64,000 nucleotides of DNA. It comes from Arthrobacter citreus. Lineage in GTDB: Bacteria > Actinomycetota > Actinomycetes > Actinomycetales > Micrococcaceae. Positions 34,583-43,052 of the stretch are shown here, piece after piece. Both the position numbers and the translations under genes were made by a program. The DNA is taken from the NCBI RefSeq assembly GCF_009192745.1, contig NZ_VTFV01000003.1:62001-126000 (forward strand), in the 5' to 3' direction. The notes below the pieces were generated by a model that saw only the letters and a list, made by a program, of their open reading frames with translations, was not told where the DNA came from and made no database searches. Numbering within the stretch: position 1 is the stretch's first letter; the number at the start of each line of letters is the position of its first letter.

Positions 34583-36265
34583 ATGGCGGAATTTATCTAC
34601 ACAATGACCAAGGCCCGAAAGGCCGTTGGCGACAAGGTTATCCTCGACGACGTAAGTATGTCCTTCTACCCCGGCGCCAAGATCGGCGTGGTGGGGCCAA
34701 ACGGTGCGGGTAAGTCCACCATCCTGAAGATCATGGCCGGCCTGGACACCCCGTCCAACGGCGAAGCCAGGCTCAGCCCCGGATACACCGTCGGCATCCT
34801 CCTGCAGGAGCCGCCCCTGAACGAAGAGAAGACCGTCCTGGGCAACGTCCAGGAAGGCGTCGGGGAGATCTACGCGAAGATCCAGCGCTTCAATGAGATC
34901 TCCGAGGAGATGGCCCAGCCGGACGCGGATTTCGACGCGCTGCTCGAAGAGATGGGCAAGCTGCAGGAAGCGATCGACGCGGCCGATGCATGGGACATCG
35001 ATTCCCAGCTCGAACAGGCGATGGACGCATTGCGCTGCCCGCCGCCGGACGCCGACGTCACCGTTCTTTCCGGTGGTGAGCGCCGCCGGGTTGCCCTCTG
35101 TAAGCTGCTGCTGCAGAAGCCGGACCTGCTGCTGCTCGATGAGCCCACCAACCACCTCGACGCCGAAAGCGTCCTCTGGCTGGAACAGCACCTCTCCTCG
35201 TACCACGGTGCCGTACTGGCCGTGACCCACGACCGCTACTTCCTCGACCACGTGGCCGAGTGGATCGCCGAAGTGGACCGCGGACACCTTTACCCGTACG
35301 AGGGCAACTACTCGACCTACCTCGAGAAGAAGCGTGCCCGTCTCGAAGTCCAGGGCAAGAAGGACCAGAAGCTGGCCAAGCGCCTTGCCGACGAACTCGA
35401 CTGGGTCCGTTCAAACGCCAAGGGCCGCCAGACCAAGTCCAAGGCCCGTCTGGCCCGCTACGAGGAAATGGCAGCGGAGGCAGAGCGCACCCGCAAGCTG
35501 GACTTCGAAGAGATCCAGATCCCGCCGGGACCGCGGCTTGGTTCCCTGGTGCTTGAAGCCAAGGACCTGGAGAAGGGCTTCGGCGACCGCAAACTGATCG
35601 ACGGTCTGTCCTTCTCCCTTCCCCGGAACGGTATCGTCGGTGTGATTGGCCCGAACGGCGTCGGAAAGTCCACGCTGTTCAAGACCATCGTCGGGCTTGA
35701 ACCGCTGGACGGCGGCGAGCTGAAGATCGGTGAGTCGGTCAAGATTTCCTACGTTGACCAGTCCCGCGGCGGCATTGATCCGAACAAGACCCTGTGGGAA
35801 GTCGTCTCCGACGGACACGACTTCATCCAGGTGGGCCAGGTGGAAATGCCGTCCCGCGCCTACGTGTCCGCCTTCGGGTTCAAGGGCCCGGACCAGCAGA
35901 AGAAGGCCGGCGTGCTTTCCGGTGGTGAACGCAACCGCCTGAACCTGGCCATGACGCTGAAACAGGGCGGAAACCTGCTTCTGCTCGATGAGCCCACTAA
36001 CGACCTCGACGTGGAAACGCTGTCCAGCCTCGAGAACGCGCTGCTCGAATTCCCCGGCTGTGCCGTTGTGGTCTCGCACGACCGCTGGTTCCTGGACCGG
36101 GTCGCCACCCACATCCTCGCGTGGGAGGGCACCGACGAGAACCCGTCGAACTGGTACTGGTTCGAAGGCAACTTCGAAGCCTACGAACAGAACAAGGTTG
36201 AGCGCCTTGGTGCCGATGCGGCCAAGCCGCACCGCGTAACGCACCGCCGGCTGACCCGCGACTAG
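34583..36265 (+). CDS. ettA: Energy-dependent translational throttle protein (ABC-F ATPase)
   Basis: A 560-residue soluble ABC-F protein with two ATPase halves that binds the ribosomal E site and gates the first translation step according to ATP/ADP. Walker A sequences are GPNGAGKST (about residue 40) and GPNGVGKST (about 360); signature loops are LSGGERRRVALCK and LSGGERNRLNLAM; Walker B regions end LLLLDEPTNHLD and LLLLDEPTNDLD. The linker between them is basic and helical, as required for P-site tRNA contact. The start is ATG 34583, apparently leaderless. A bidirectional terminator follows. Confidence 0.96.
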   Translation: MAEFIYTMTKARKAVGDKVILDDVSMSFYPGAKIGVVGPNGAGKSTILKIMAGLDTPSNGEARLSPGYTVGILLQEPPLNEEKTVLGNVQEGVGEIYAKIQRFNEISEEMAQPDADFDALLEEMGKLQEAIDAADAWDIDSQLEQAMDALRCPPPDADVTVLSGGERRRVALCKLLLQKPDLLLLDEPTNHLDAESVLWLEQHLSSYHGAVLAVTHDRYFLDHVAEWIAEVDRGHLYPYEGNYSTYLEKKRARLEVQGKKDQKLAKRLADELDWVRSNAKGRQTKSKARLARYEEMAAEAERTRKLDFEEIQIPPGPRLGSLVLEAKDLEKGFGDRKLIDGLSFSLPRNGIVGVIGPNGVGKSTLFKTIVGLEPLDGGELKIGESVKISYVDQSRGGIDPNKTLWEVVSDGHDFIQVGQVEMPSRAYVSAFGFKGPDQQKKAGVLSGGERNRLNLAMTLKQGGNLLLLDEPTNDLDVETLSSLENALLEFPGCAVVVSHDRWFLDRVATHILAWEGTDENPSNWYWFEGNFEAYEQNKVERLGADAAKPHRVTHRRLTRD

Positions 36266-36290
36266 TCCGCGGTTCCGAGCCTCCGGTTAC

Positions 36291-36330
36291 ACACAAAAGC
36301 GCCCCGCCGTCCGGCGGGGCGCTTTTGTGT
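36291..36330. terminator. Bidirectional terminator between ettA and tesB
   Basis: A perfect 19-bp stem (ACACAAAAGCGCCCCGCCG with its complement) and a two-base loop, with A- and T-runs at its base. Confidence 0.92.
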
Positions 36331-36378
36331 TGCAGGAAGACGGGACGCAGCGGGGGAGCTCTGGCTGGTTGCGGGCTG

Positions 36379-37278
36379 CTAGCCGGCTGCGGAAAGGTCC
36401 GGCAGGCGCAGCATGCCTTCCTGGGCGATGGTTGCCACGAGTTCGCCGCTGCGGTTGAAGATCCGTCCCGAGGACAGGCCGCGGGCCCCGGAGGCACTGG
36501 GGGATTCCTGGACGTAAAGCAGCCATTCATCCACGCGCAGCGGCCGGTGCCACCACATGGCGTGATCCAGGCTGGCGACGGACATGCCGGGTGTGGCCCA
36601 GGAGATTCCGTGCCGGCGCAGGACTGGTTCCAGGATGGTGTAGTCGGTGGCGTAGGCCAGGGCCGCACGGTGAAGGTTCTGGTCATCCGGCATGGGGCCG
36701 AAGGTCTTCATCCAGACCGCATTGCGGGCAGTGCGCACGGGGTCGGACTCAAAGTAGACCGGCTGGGAAACATGGCGGATGTCCATTGGTCGGTAGTAGG
36801 ACCACGCCTTGGCCACGGGGTGGTCGAACCCCGACAGAAGCTCGGCGGTGGTGGGAAGCGACTCAGGATCCGGGATGCCTCCGGGCATTGGCTCCTGGTG
36901 GTCCAGGCCTTCATCGGGAATTTGGAAAGAGGCGATCAGGGAAAGGATCGGCACGCCGTTCTGGTAAGCATGCGTCCGCCGGGCGGAGAACGACCGGCCG
37001 TCGCGGAGGCGCTCGACGCCGAAGGTGATGGGCACCTCGGTGTCGCCCGGACGCAGGAAGTAACCGTGCATCGAATGCATGAGCCGGTCGGAGGAGACGG
37101 TGCGGGCAGCCGCTACCAGAGACTGGCCCAGGACCTGTCCGCCGAAGACCCTCTTGCGCGGTTCGTGCTGGGAGCCGCCGACGAAGATGTCTTCGTCGGT
37201 CTTAGCCCCTCCGGCGTCGCTGAGATCGAGCAGATCGATCAGTGCTGCGGTGGGGTCAAAGTCTTCGGCAGGTGCCAT
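36379..37278 (-). CDS. tesB: Acyl-CoA thioesterase II
   Basis: A 299-residue double hot-dog thioesterase that hydrolyses acyl-CoA to fatty acid and CoA. Family segments: RVFGGQVLGQSLVAAARTV near residue 45, MHSMHGYFLRPG, ILEPVLRRHG and SLDHAMWWHRPLRVDEWLLY, including the catalytic Asp, Gln and Ser/Thr positions. It is divergent from another thioesterase gene (37483), and ettA lies convergent to it. GGAGA precedes ATG 37278. No link to the fatty acid genes at the left end can be shown. Confidence 0.94.
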   Translation of the reverse strand: MAPAEDFDPTAALIDLLDLSDAGGAKTDEDIFVGGSQHEPRKRVFGGQVLGQSLVAAARTVSSDRLMHSMHGYFLRPGDTEVPITFGVERLRDGRSFSARRTHAYQNGVPILSLIASFQIPDEGLDHQEPMPGGIPDPESLPTTAELLSGFDHPVAKAWSYYRPMDIRHVSQPVYFESDPVRTARNAVWMKTFGPMPDDQNLHRAALAYATDYTILEPVLRRHGISWATPGMSVASLDHAMWWHRPLRVDEWLLYVQESPSASGARGLSSGRIFNRSGELVATIAQEGMLRLPDLSAAG

Positions 37279-37482
37279 GTGGGTCTGTCTCCTAGCGGGC
37301 GGAATGCATTAAGCGCGGTTCGCAGCGGACTGCGGGCCAATTCCGAGATTAGACGTACGCGCTGGCTAGCCCAAACATTTGGGCTGCACCCCGGGCTGTG
37401 CCGGACGAACGTCACACTTACCGAAGGCCGGCGCCACGGGGGCTTTCGCCTCCGGAGTGTTTCTCCTGCGAAGATGGGAAGC

Positions 37483-37974
37483 ATGCCTGTTAACCGCTTT
37501 CCCATCCAGCTGCGCTTCGGCGACGAGGATTCAAACGGCCACGTCAACAACGTCCGCTACGTGCAGTTCCTGGAAGAGGCGAGGGTACGGCTGTCCCTGG
37601 TTCCCCTGCCTGGATCGGCGGGCAGCGCCGGCGGTGGGGACGACGCGGAGACCTTCCGGTCGGTGACCCGGGAAACGGGCAGCACCCTGGTAGCGCGGCA
37701 GGAAATCGAGTATCTGACCCCGCTGGTCTACCGTCCAGACCCGGTGTGGATAGAGATCTGGGTCAGTGCCCTGGGCCGTTCCAGTTTCTCCTACGGTTTC
37801 CGGCTGACTGACGAAGACGGAACCATTTACGCCGTAGCGGAAGCGGCAATGGTCATGGTGGGGCAGGAAAACGGACGTCCGGTTCCGCTCTCGGAGCGGC
37901 AGCGGGAGATCCTGGAGGGTTGGGCCGGCGGGGACGTACCGTTCCGGCGTGCCGCCGCGGGGGCTGCCAAATGA
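37483..37974 (+). CDS. Hot-dog fold acyl-CoA thioesterase (4HBT/YbgC-like)
   Basis: A single hot-dog domain of 163 residues. The N-terminal FPIQLRFGDEDSNGHVNNVRY is the 4HBT pattern, with the catalytic Asp and the NGHVNN turn, and IEYLTPLVYRPDPVWIEI fits the second strand pair. An Ala/Gly-rich insertion (about 45-60) is unusual. The chosen ATG is 37483; an ATG nine bases earlier adds three residues. Its stop overlaps the next start (ATGA), so the two are translated together. Divergent from tesB. Confidence 0.85.
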   Translation: MPVNRFPIQLRFGDEDSNGHVNNVRYVQFLEEARVRLSLVPLPGSAGSAGGGDDAETFRSVTRETGSTLVARQEIEYLTPLVYRPDPVWIEIWVSALGRSSFSYGFRLTDEDGTIYAVAEAAMVMVGQENGRPVPLSERQREILEGWAGGDVPFRRAAAGAAK

Positions 37975-38633
37975 CCCAGGCATCCAGCCTTGTTCTCGCT
38001 GATTCCCAGGTAACTGCGGACCTGCGTAATTTCGTTTCCCGGGCACGCAGCGCTGATGACGGTGCGGTCCGGCTGCAGGCGGTTGGCGGCGTCCTCGCGG
38101 CATACGTCTGTGTGCTGCGCCCGCGGGTACTGGGGGAACCCATGCCGACGGTGATCGGTATGCGGGCAATGCTGCTGGCGGCACCTGCGGAGCTGGACAC
38201 AACGGTCCAGCTGTCCGCCGTAGCGGACCGCCTGGCACGGCTGGACGACGGCGGGACGGAGCTTCCGGTCCCGCCGGTGACGGTCTCCGAAAACTGGGCC
38301 GGGATCAGCGCTCCCCGCGCAGGATGGCAGCGCGGGGAAGATGTGGACGTGGCGCTGCTGGAACAGGCCGCACACCGCGGCATTAAAGAGGTAGCGGCCC
38401 GGATTCCGGAAAACCCCGGCGCTGCCATGATCAGCAACGTCCGGGTACCCATCTGGAGCGAACCGGTCGCCGGCCTGGACGCACGGCTTCCCGCGGGTGC
38501 AGCGTTCGCGGCACTGACCCTGGGGTTCCTGCCCCGGACCGGAACGGCGACGCTGTTCAGCAACGGGCGGTGGCAGCGGCTAAGCACCAGCACCGGTCAC
38601 GTGCTGGTGCGTCCGCCGTCAGTCCTGTTCTAG
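37971..38633 (+). CDS. Conserved hypothetical protein coupled to the thioesterase
   Basis: A 220-residue cytosolic protein that I cannot assign to a family. It begins [14 protein letters not shown], is Ala- and Arg-rich in the first 120 residues ([20 protein letters not shown]) and turns to a beta-rich C-terminal half ([20 protein letters not shown]). The start overlaps the stop of the hot-dog thioesterase by the ATGA arrangement, so a shared function is likely but unproven. Its last four bases overlap the convergent globin gene. Confidence 0.7.
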   Translation: MTQASSLVLADSQVTADLRNFVSRARSADDGAVRLQAVGGVLAAYVCVLRPRVLGEPMPTVIGMRAMLLAAPAELDTTVQLSAVADRLARLDDGGTELPVPPVTVSENWAGISAPRAGWQRGEDVDVALLEQAAHRGIKEVAARIPENPGAAMISNVRVPIWSEPVAGLDARLPAGAAFAALTLGFLPRTGTATLFSNGRWQRLSTSTGHVLVRPPSVLF

Positions 38634-39076
38634 GCCGAATTGACCATCGAGTGCGCTGCGCGCTCGAGGTAGTCCCAAAGCGTCGCCTCGTGCAGCGGGG
38701 CTAGCGACAGCGAGTCGACAGCGTCGCGCATATGGCGCAGCCATGCGTCCCTCGCGGCCGGGGTGACCTCAAACGGCATGTGGCGCATGCGCAGGCGGGG
38801 ATGGCCGCGCAGTTCACCATAGGTTTTGGGTCCACCCCAGTACTGCTCAAGGAACATCAGCAGGCGTTCCTTGGCCGGCCCCAGGTCTTCTTCCGGATAC
38901 ATCGGCCGCATCAGCGGATCCTGTGCGACGCCGTCGTAAAACACATCGACCAGTTTCACGAACGTCTCGTGCCCGCCGACGGCCTCGTAGAAGTTGTAGG
39001 CGGGGGTGTTGAAACCGGTTCCGGGGCCGGACGCCGTTAGCGGCAGCGAAGGCCCGGGAAGGGATGGCTCGGTCAT
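38630..39076 (-). CDS. glbO: Group II truncated haemoglobin
   Basis: A 148-residue two-on-two globin. After a disordered Pro-rich lead of about 25 residues comes [34 protein letters not shown], then [24 protein letters not shown], in which the proximal His lies in RMRHMPF and the GHPRLR segment marks the group. These proteins bind oxygen and peroxides and are thought to protect respiration. The start overlaps the stop of the mscS-type gene by four bases, so it is the last gene of the pepN-osmC-mscS-glbO strand run. Confidence 0.93.
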   Translation of the reverse strand: MTEPSLPGPSLPLTASGPGTGFNTPAYNFYEAVGGHETFVKLVDVFYDGVAQDPLMRPMYPEEDLGPAKERLLMFLEQYWGGPKTYGELRGHPRLRMRHMPFEVTPAARDAWLRHMRDAVDSLSLAPLHEATLWDYLERAAHSMVNSA

Positions 39077-39735
39077 TTACTGTCTTCTTCCTGTGCTGCC
39101 TGTGTGGTGGCTGCAGCCGGTTCGGCCGGCGGGACGTAGTTGCCCTGGGACCGGTTGCCGATCATAGCCAGCTCACCGTTGCGGATGTACCAGATAACCC
39201 CGCGTTCATCGACGAGGCGGGTGATGCGAATGCCAACGGACTGGACGGTGCCGGCAATGGAGCCCACCTCGATCACGTCGCCGATTCCGTACTGGTCTTC
39301 GATGCTGATAAAGAAACCGGCCAGGGCATCCCGGATGACTTCGCGGGCACCGAAGCCCAGGGCGATGCCCACGATGCCCACACTGGCGATCAGCGGTGCA
39401 ATATTGATGCCTATGGCGCCCAGGACCATGATGACCGCTACGGTCCAGATTGCCACGCTCACGGAGCTGCGCAGCAGGGCTCCGATGGTGTCCGCGCGCT
39501 GTGCCCGCCTCTTATTGTCCAGGTTGCGCATTACCGGCTGGGCCCAGCGAAGGCGTTGGGACCGAAGGAGGGAGGAGCCTTTCTGGGCGCGGGCTACTAC
39601 CTTTGAAATCAGGAAGCGGGCTACCAGCCAGAGAACCAGGGCAGCGAGGATAATAATCCCGCCTTCAAGGAGTCCGCTGAAATCGAACTCGCTCATTTCA
39701 ATGGCTGCGGTTTCAGTCGTTGCCGTTAGCTGCAC
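39073..39735 (-). CDS. MscS-family mechanosensitive channel
   Basis: A membrane channel of about 220 residues that opens on membrane tension to release solutes. Two N-terminal helices precede the pore helix ([21 protein letters not shown]) and the beta domain ([23 protein letters not shown]), both characteristic of MscS. The start is uncertain: GTG 39735 has AAAGGA at 13 bases; an internal ATG at 39696 gives a shorter N-terminus. Four-base overlap with glbO. The compact size is typical of actinobacterial small MscS. Confidence 0.9.
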   Translation of the reverse strand: MQLTATTETAAIEMSEFDFSGLLEGGIIILAALVLWLVARFLISKVVARAQKGSSLLRSQRLRWAQPVMRNLDNKRRAQRADTIGALLRSSVSVAIWTVAVIMVLGAIGINIAPLIASVGIVGIALGFGAREVIRDALAGFFISIEDQYGIGDVIEVGSIAGTVQSVGIRITRLVDERGVIWYIRNGELAMIGNRSQGNYVPPAEPAAATTQAAQEEDSK

Positions 39736-39823
39736 AGGTGCTGGATGTCCTTTAACTTTTGGGGGAGGGGTCTTACCTAGCCTACTGCCGGACCGCTCGC
39801 GAAATGGTTTCCCCGCGGAGCCC

Positions 39824-40291
39824 TCAGGCGAGGGTGCGGGCCGCGTGCTCCACGGGGAAGTTGACGCTGCGGGCAATGAAGCACAGCCTGTGCGCTTCAT
39901 CATGCAGGGCTGTTGCCAGTTCCGGTGAGCCGTCTGAAACGCGGACAACGGGACGAAGCAGCACCGAAGTGAATTCGCCGCTTCCGTCCCGGTTCAGGCG
40001 CAGGGTCCCCTCGGCATCGTCCTCGTAGGACACAACGGTGATCCCGTTCTTCACGGCCACGTGGAGGTAGGAGAGCATATGGCACTGCGCCAGGGCCGAA
40101 AGCAGAAGCTGTTCGGGATTCCACCGGTCCCGGTCGCCGTGGAAGGTAGGGTCCGCAGTGCCGGGGAGGTCCGGGAGGCCGGGTGCGCGCAGCACGTGGT
40201 CGCGGCCGTATCCGCGGTAGGTGGTGGTTCCGGTGCCCCGATTGCCGGTCCATTCAAGGGCGACGCCGTAGCGGTGTTCTGAGAGGTTCAC
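39824..40291 (-). CDS. OsmC-family organic hydroperoxide reductase
   Basis: A 155-residue dimeric thiol peroxidase of the OsmC/Ohr group. The two active-site Cys are in SALAQCHMLSYLH (near residue 70) and HRLCFIARSVNFPV (near 138), as in family members. It should detoxify organic peroxides using a low-molecular-weight dithiol. The start is GTG 40291; TAGCTT lies six bases upstream with no ribosome site, so the message is probably leaderless. It lies between pepN and the mscS-type gene. Confidence 0.9.
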   Translation of the reverse strand: MNLSEHRYGVALEWTGNRGTGTTTYRGYGRDHVLRAPGLPDLPGTADPTFHGDRDRWNPEQLLLSALAQCHMLSYLHVAVKNGITVVSYEDDAEGTLRLNRDGSGEFTSVLLRPVVRVSDGSPELATALHDEAHRLCFIARSVNFPVEHAARTLA

Positions 40292-40297
40292 AGCTTT

Positions 40298-40303
40298 AAG
40301 CTA
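40298..40303 (-). promoter_or_regulatory. -10 box of leaderless osmC-type gene
   Basis: TAGCTT on the minus strand ends six bases before GTG 40291. The large pepN hairpin begins immediately upstream. Confidence 0.55.
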
Positions 40304-40349
40304 CCGTGCCGGGACCCCGCCCAGGAGCTGGGACGGGGCTCCGGCACGG
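40304..40349. terminator. Hairpin after pepN
   Basis: A 16-bp stem with two mismatches (CCGTGCCGG... with ...CCGGCACGG) lies in the pepN-osmC gap. The following minus-strand sequence is only weakly T-rich. Probably the pepN terminator, abutting the osmC promoter. Confidence 0.6.
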
Positions 40350-40362
40350 AAGCGGTGTGTGA

Positions 40363-42924
40363 CTAGCGGTCGGCTGACTGGGCCTTCAGCGCGCGTACAA
40401 CGCCGTCGCGGTTCTCAAGGAGCAGCCGGCGCAGGGCCGGCGCTTCATCGCCGAGCGAGTTCAGGAAGGCGTCTGTCCGATCGACCGTCTCCTGGGTCGT
40501 CAGCCGTGCCGGGTAGAGGCCGACGACGATCTGCTGTGCGATTTCGTGGGTGCGGGTGGCCCACACTTCGCGCAGCGAGTCGAAGTAGCGTTCGGCGTAC
40601 GGTTCCAGGAGAGCAGTGTCGTGGACCCGGCTGAAGCCGCCGATCGCTGCCCGCTGGGCGGCGTTGGGCAGATCCGAGCGAACCACGATGGCTTCCCAGG
40701 CGGCGGCCTTGGCTTCTGCAGAGGGCAGGGCGGCACGGGCGCCGGCTGCGGCCAGCTGGCCGGTTGCCGTAGCGTCCCGTTCCAACTCGGCGGCGATGTC
40801 CGCCTCGCCCATCCGGTCGCCGGCAACGAGTGCGGTGAGCAGTTCCCAGCGCAGGTCCGACCCAACCTCCAGGCCGTCCAGGACCAGGTTGCCGGAAAGC
40901 AGGGCAGCTACCTCGTCCAGCTGTTCGGGAGTCTGGGCGTGGGCAGCAAATGCCTTCACGAACTGCAGCTGGGAATCGGAGCCCGGAGCCGCAGCCCGGG
41001 CCAGGTCCCAGAGGCTGTCAGCTGCAGCGGCCGTCATGGGCTCACGGTCCTGCGGTGCTACGTAGAAGGTCAGCGTCGTTGCCAGCTGGCGCAGCAGGAC
41101 CTGAACCACTGAGGAGTCCGATTCGGAGGCGATGTTCTGCAGGACCAGTTCCACGTAGTTGCGTGCCGGGATCTCGCCGTCGCGCGTGGCGTCCCAAGCC
41201 GAAGCCCACACGAGGGTGCGCGGCAGCGACTCGGCGATGTCCCGCAGGCGCCGGGTGGCGAGGCGCCAGGAAGCGTCATCGAGGCGGATCTTGGCGTACG
41301 CCAGGTCGTCATCGTTGAGCAGGATCAACTCCGGCCGGGGCTGGCCTACCAGCTCGGGAACCGGTGTCAGTTCACCGTCAACGTCCAGCTCCACGCGGTG
41401 GGTGCGGCTGAGCTTGCCGTCTTCGCCGGTGTTGTAGAAACCGACAGCAAGCCGGTGGGGGCGCAGCGTCGGGTACTCGGCCACCGCAGACTGAGCGACT
41501 GCGAAGGAAGTGATGACGCCGTCGTCGTCCGAATCGATAACCGGACGGAGGGCGTTGACGCCGGCGGTTTCCAACCACTGGGCAGACCACTGGCTGAGGT
41601 CGCGGCCGCTTGCGGCTTCCAGTTCGGAGAGCAGGTCGGAGAGTTCGGTGTTGCCCCACGAATGCTTGCCGAAGTACTCGCGGACGCCCTGCATGAACTT
41701 GTCCTGGCCAACCCAGGCCACCAGCTGCTTCAGGACCGAAGCGCCCTTGGCGTAGGTGATGCCGTCGAAGTTGACTTGGACATCTTCCAGGTCCCGGATC
41801 TCGGCGACGATCGGGTGAGTGGTGGGGAGCTGGTCCTGGCGGTAGGCCCAGGCCTTCTCCATGGACGCGAAGGTTGTCCACGCCTGCTTGAATTCGGTTG
41901 CTTCGGCCGCTGCCAGGGCGGACATGAACTCGGCGAAGGACTCGTTCAGCCACAGGTCGTTCCACCAGCGCATGGTGACCAGGTCGCCGAACCACATGTG
42001 GGCCAGCTCGTGGAGGACGGTGATGGCGCGGCGCTCAACGGTTGCGTCGGGGACGCGGCCGCGGAAAACATAGCTTTCCAGGAAGGTCACGGCGCCGGCG
42101 TTCTCCATGGCGCCGGCGTTGAACTCGGGCACAAAGAGCTGGTCGTACTTCTCGAACGGGTACGGGGTGCCGAACTGGGCTTCGTAGAACTCGAAGCCCT
42201 GGCGGGTCAGCTCAAAGATGTTCTCGGCGTCGAGGTATTCCATGAGGGACTTGCGGGCAAAGACGCCCAGGGGGATGGTGCGGCCGTCGGAGCTGGTGAG
42301 CTCGGAACGGACAGACTGGTACGGGCCCGCGATCAGCGCGGTGATGTAGGAGGAGATCCGCGGCGTGGGCTCGAAGGACCAGGTTGCCGAGGGCTCCGCG
42401 GAATCCTCCGCACTGGCGCGGACAGGTTCAGGCGTGGGGGAGTTGGAGATAACGTCCCAGTGTTCCGGAGCCGTCACCGTGAAGCGGAACGTGGCCTTCA
42501 GGTCCGGCTGCTCGAACACGGCGAACATCCGCCGGGAATCCGGGACCTCGAACTGGGAATAGAGGTAAACCTCGTTGTCCACCGGGTCCACGAACCGGTG
42601 CAGGCCTTCACCCGTGTTCATGTACAGTGCATCGGCTTCGACGACCAGCTCGTTGCTGGCGGCGAGATTCGGCAGCTGGATGCGGACGCCGTCGGAGACT
42701 TCCTCCGGGTCCAGGCTGACACCGTTGAGGGTAACGCGGTGCACCTTGGACGTGACGGCATCGATGAAGGTGGAGGCTCCCGGCTGTGCGCCAAAGCGCA
42801 CTACGGTGGTGCTGCCGAAGACTTCGTCGCCGCGGGTCAGGTCCAGATTGATGTCGTAGGACTCGACACTGATCAGTTCCGCCCGTTCACGCGCTTCAGC
42901 ACGGGTGAGATTCATACCTGGCAA
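40363..42924 (-). CDS. pepN: Aminopeptidase N (M1 family)
   Basis: An 853-residue zinc aminopeptidase that removes N-terminal residues from peptides in the cytosol. Motifs: the exopeptidase signature GAMENAGAVTF, the zinc site HELAHMWFGDLVTMRWWNDLWLNESFAEF (His, His, Glu) and a downstream Tyr region. The C-terminal ERAP1-like helical domain (about 530-853) is complete. Start assigned to TTG 42924 with AAGG eight bases upstream; ATG 42915 is an alternative that removes three residues. It is the first gene of the pepN-osmC-mscS-glbO run but has its own terminator. Confidence 0.95.
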   Translation of the reverse strand: MPGMNLTRAEARERAELISVESYDINLDLTRGDEVFGSTTVVRFGAQPGASTFIDAVTSKVHRVTLNGVSLDPEEVSDGVRIQLPNLAASNELVVEADALYMNTGEGLHRFVDPVDNEVYLYSQFEVPDSRRMFAVFEQPDLKATFRFTVTAPEHWDVISNSPTPEPVRASAEDSAEPSATWSFEPTPRISSYITALIAGPYQSVRSELTSSDGRTIPLGVFARKSLMEYLDAENIFELTRQGFEFYEAQFGTPYPFEKYDQLFVPEFNAGAMENAGAVTFLESYVFRGRVPDATVERRAITVLHELAHMWFGDLVTMRWWNDLWLNESFAEFMSALAAAEATEFKQAWTTFASMEKAWAYRQDQLPTTHPIVAEIRDLEDVQVNFDGITYAKGASVLKQLVAWVGQDKFMQGVREYFGKHSWGNTELSDLLSELEAASGRDLSQWSAQWLETAGVNALRPVIDSDDDGVITSFAVAQSAVAEYPTLRPHRLAVGFYNTGEDGKLSRTHRVELDVDGELTPVPELVGQPRPELILLNDDDLAYAKIRLDDASWRLATRRLRDIAESLPRTLVWASAWDATRDGEIPARNYVELVLQNIASESDSSVVQVLLRQLATTLTFYVAPQDREPMTAAAADSLWDLARAAAPGSDSQLQFVKAFAAHAQTPEQLDEVAALLSGNLVLDGLEVGSDLRWELLTALVAGDRMGEADIAAELERDATATGQLAAAGARAALPSAEAKAAAWEAIVVRSDLPNAAQRAAIGGFSRVHDTALLEPYAERYFDSLREVWATRTHEIAQQIVVGLYPARLTTQETVDRTDAFLNSLGDEAPALRRLLLENRDGVVRALKAQSADR

Positions 42925-43052
42925 GGAAGAGCCTTTCGAAGGAGAGATAGCGCCGGTGCCCTTGTATCCAGGGCACCGGCGTCAAAAGTAACAATTGCAA
43001 CAATCTCTCACTTGGGGCCGTTCTGCCAAGTGGGGCAGGTAAAGGAAAGGGC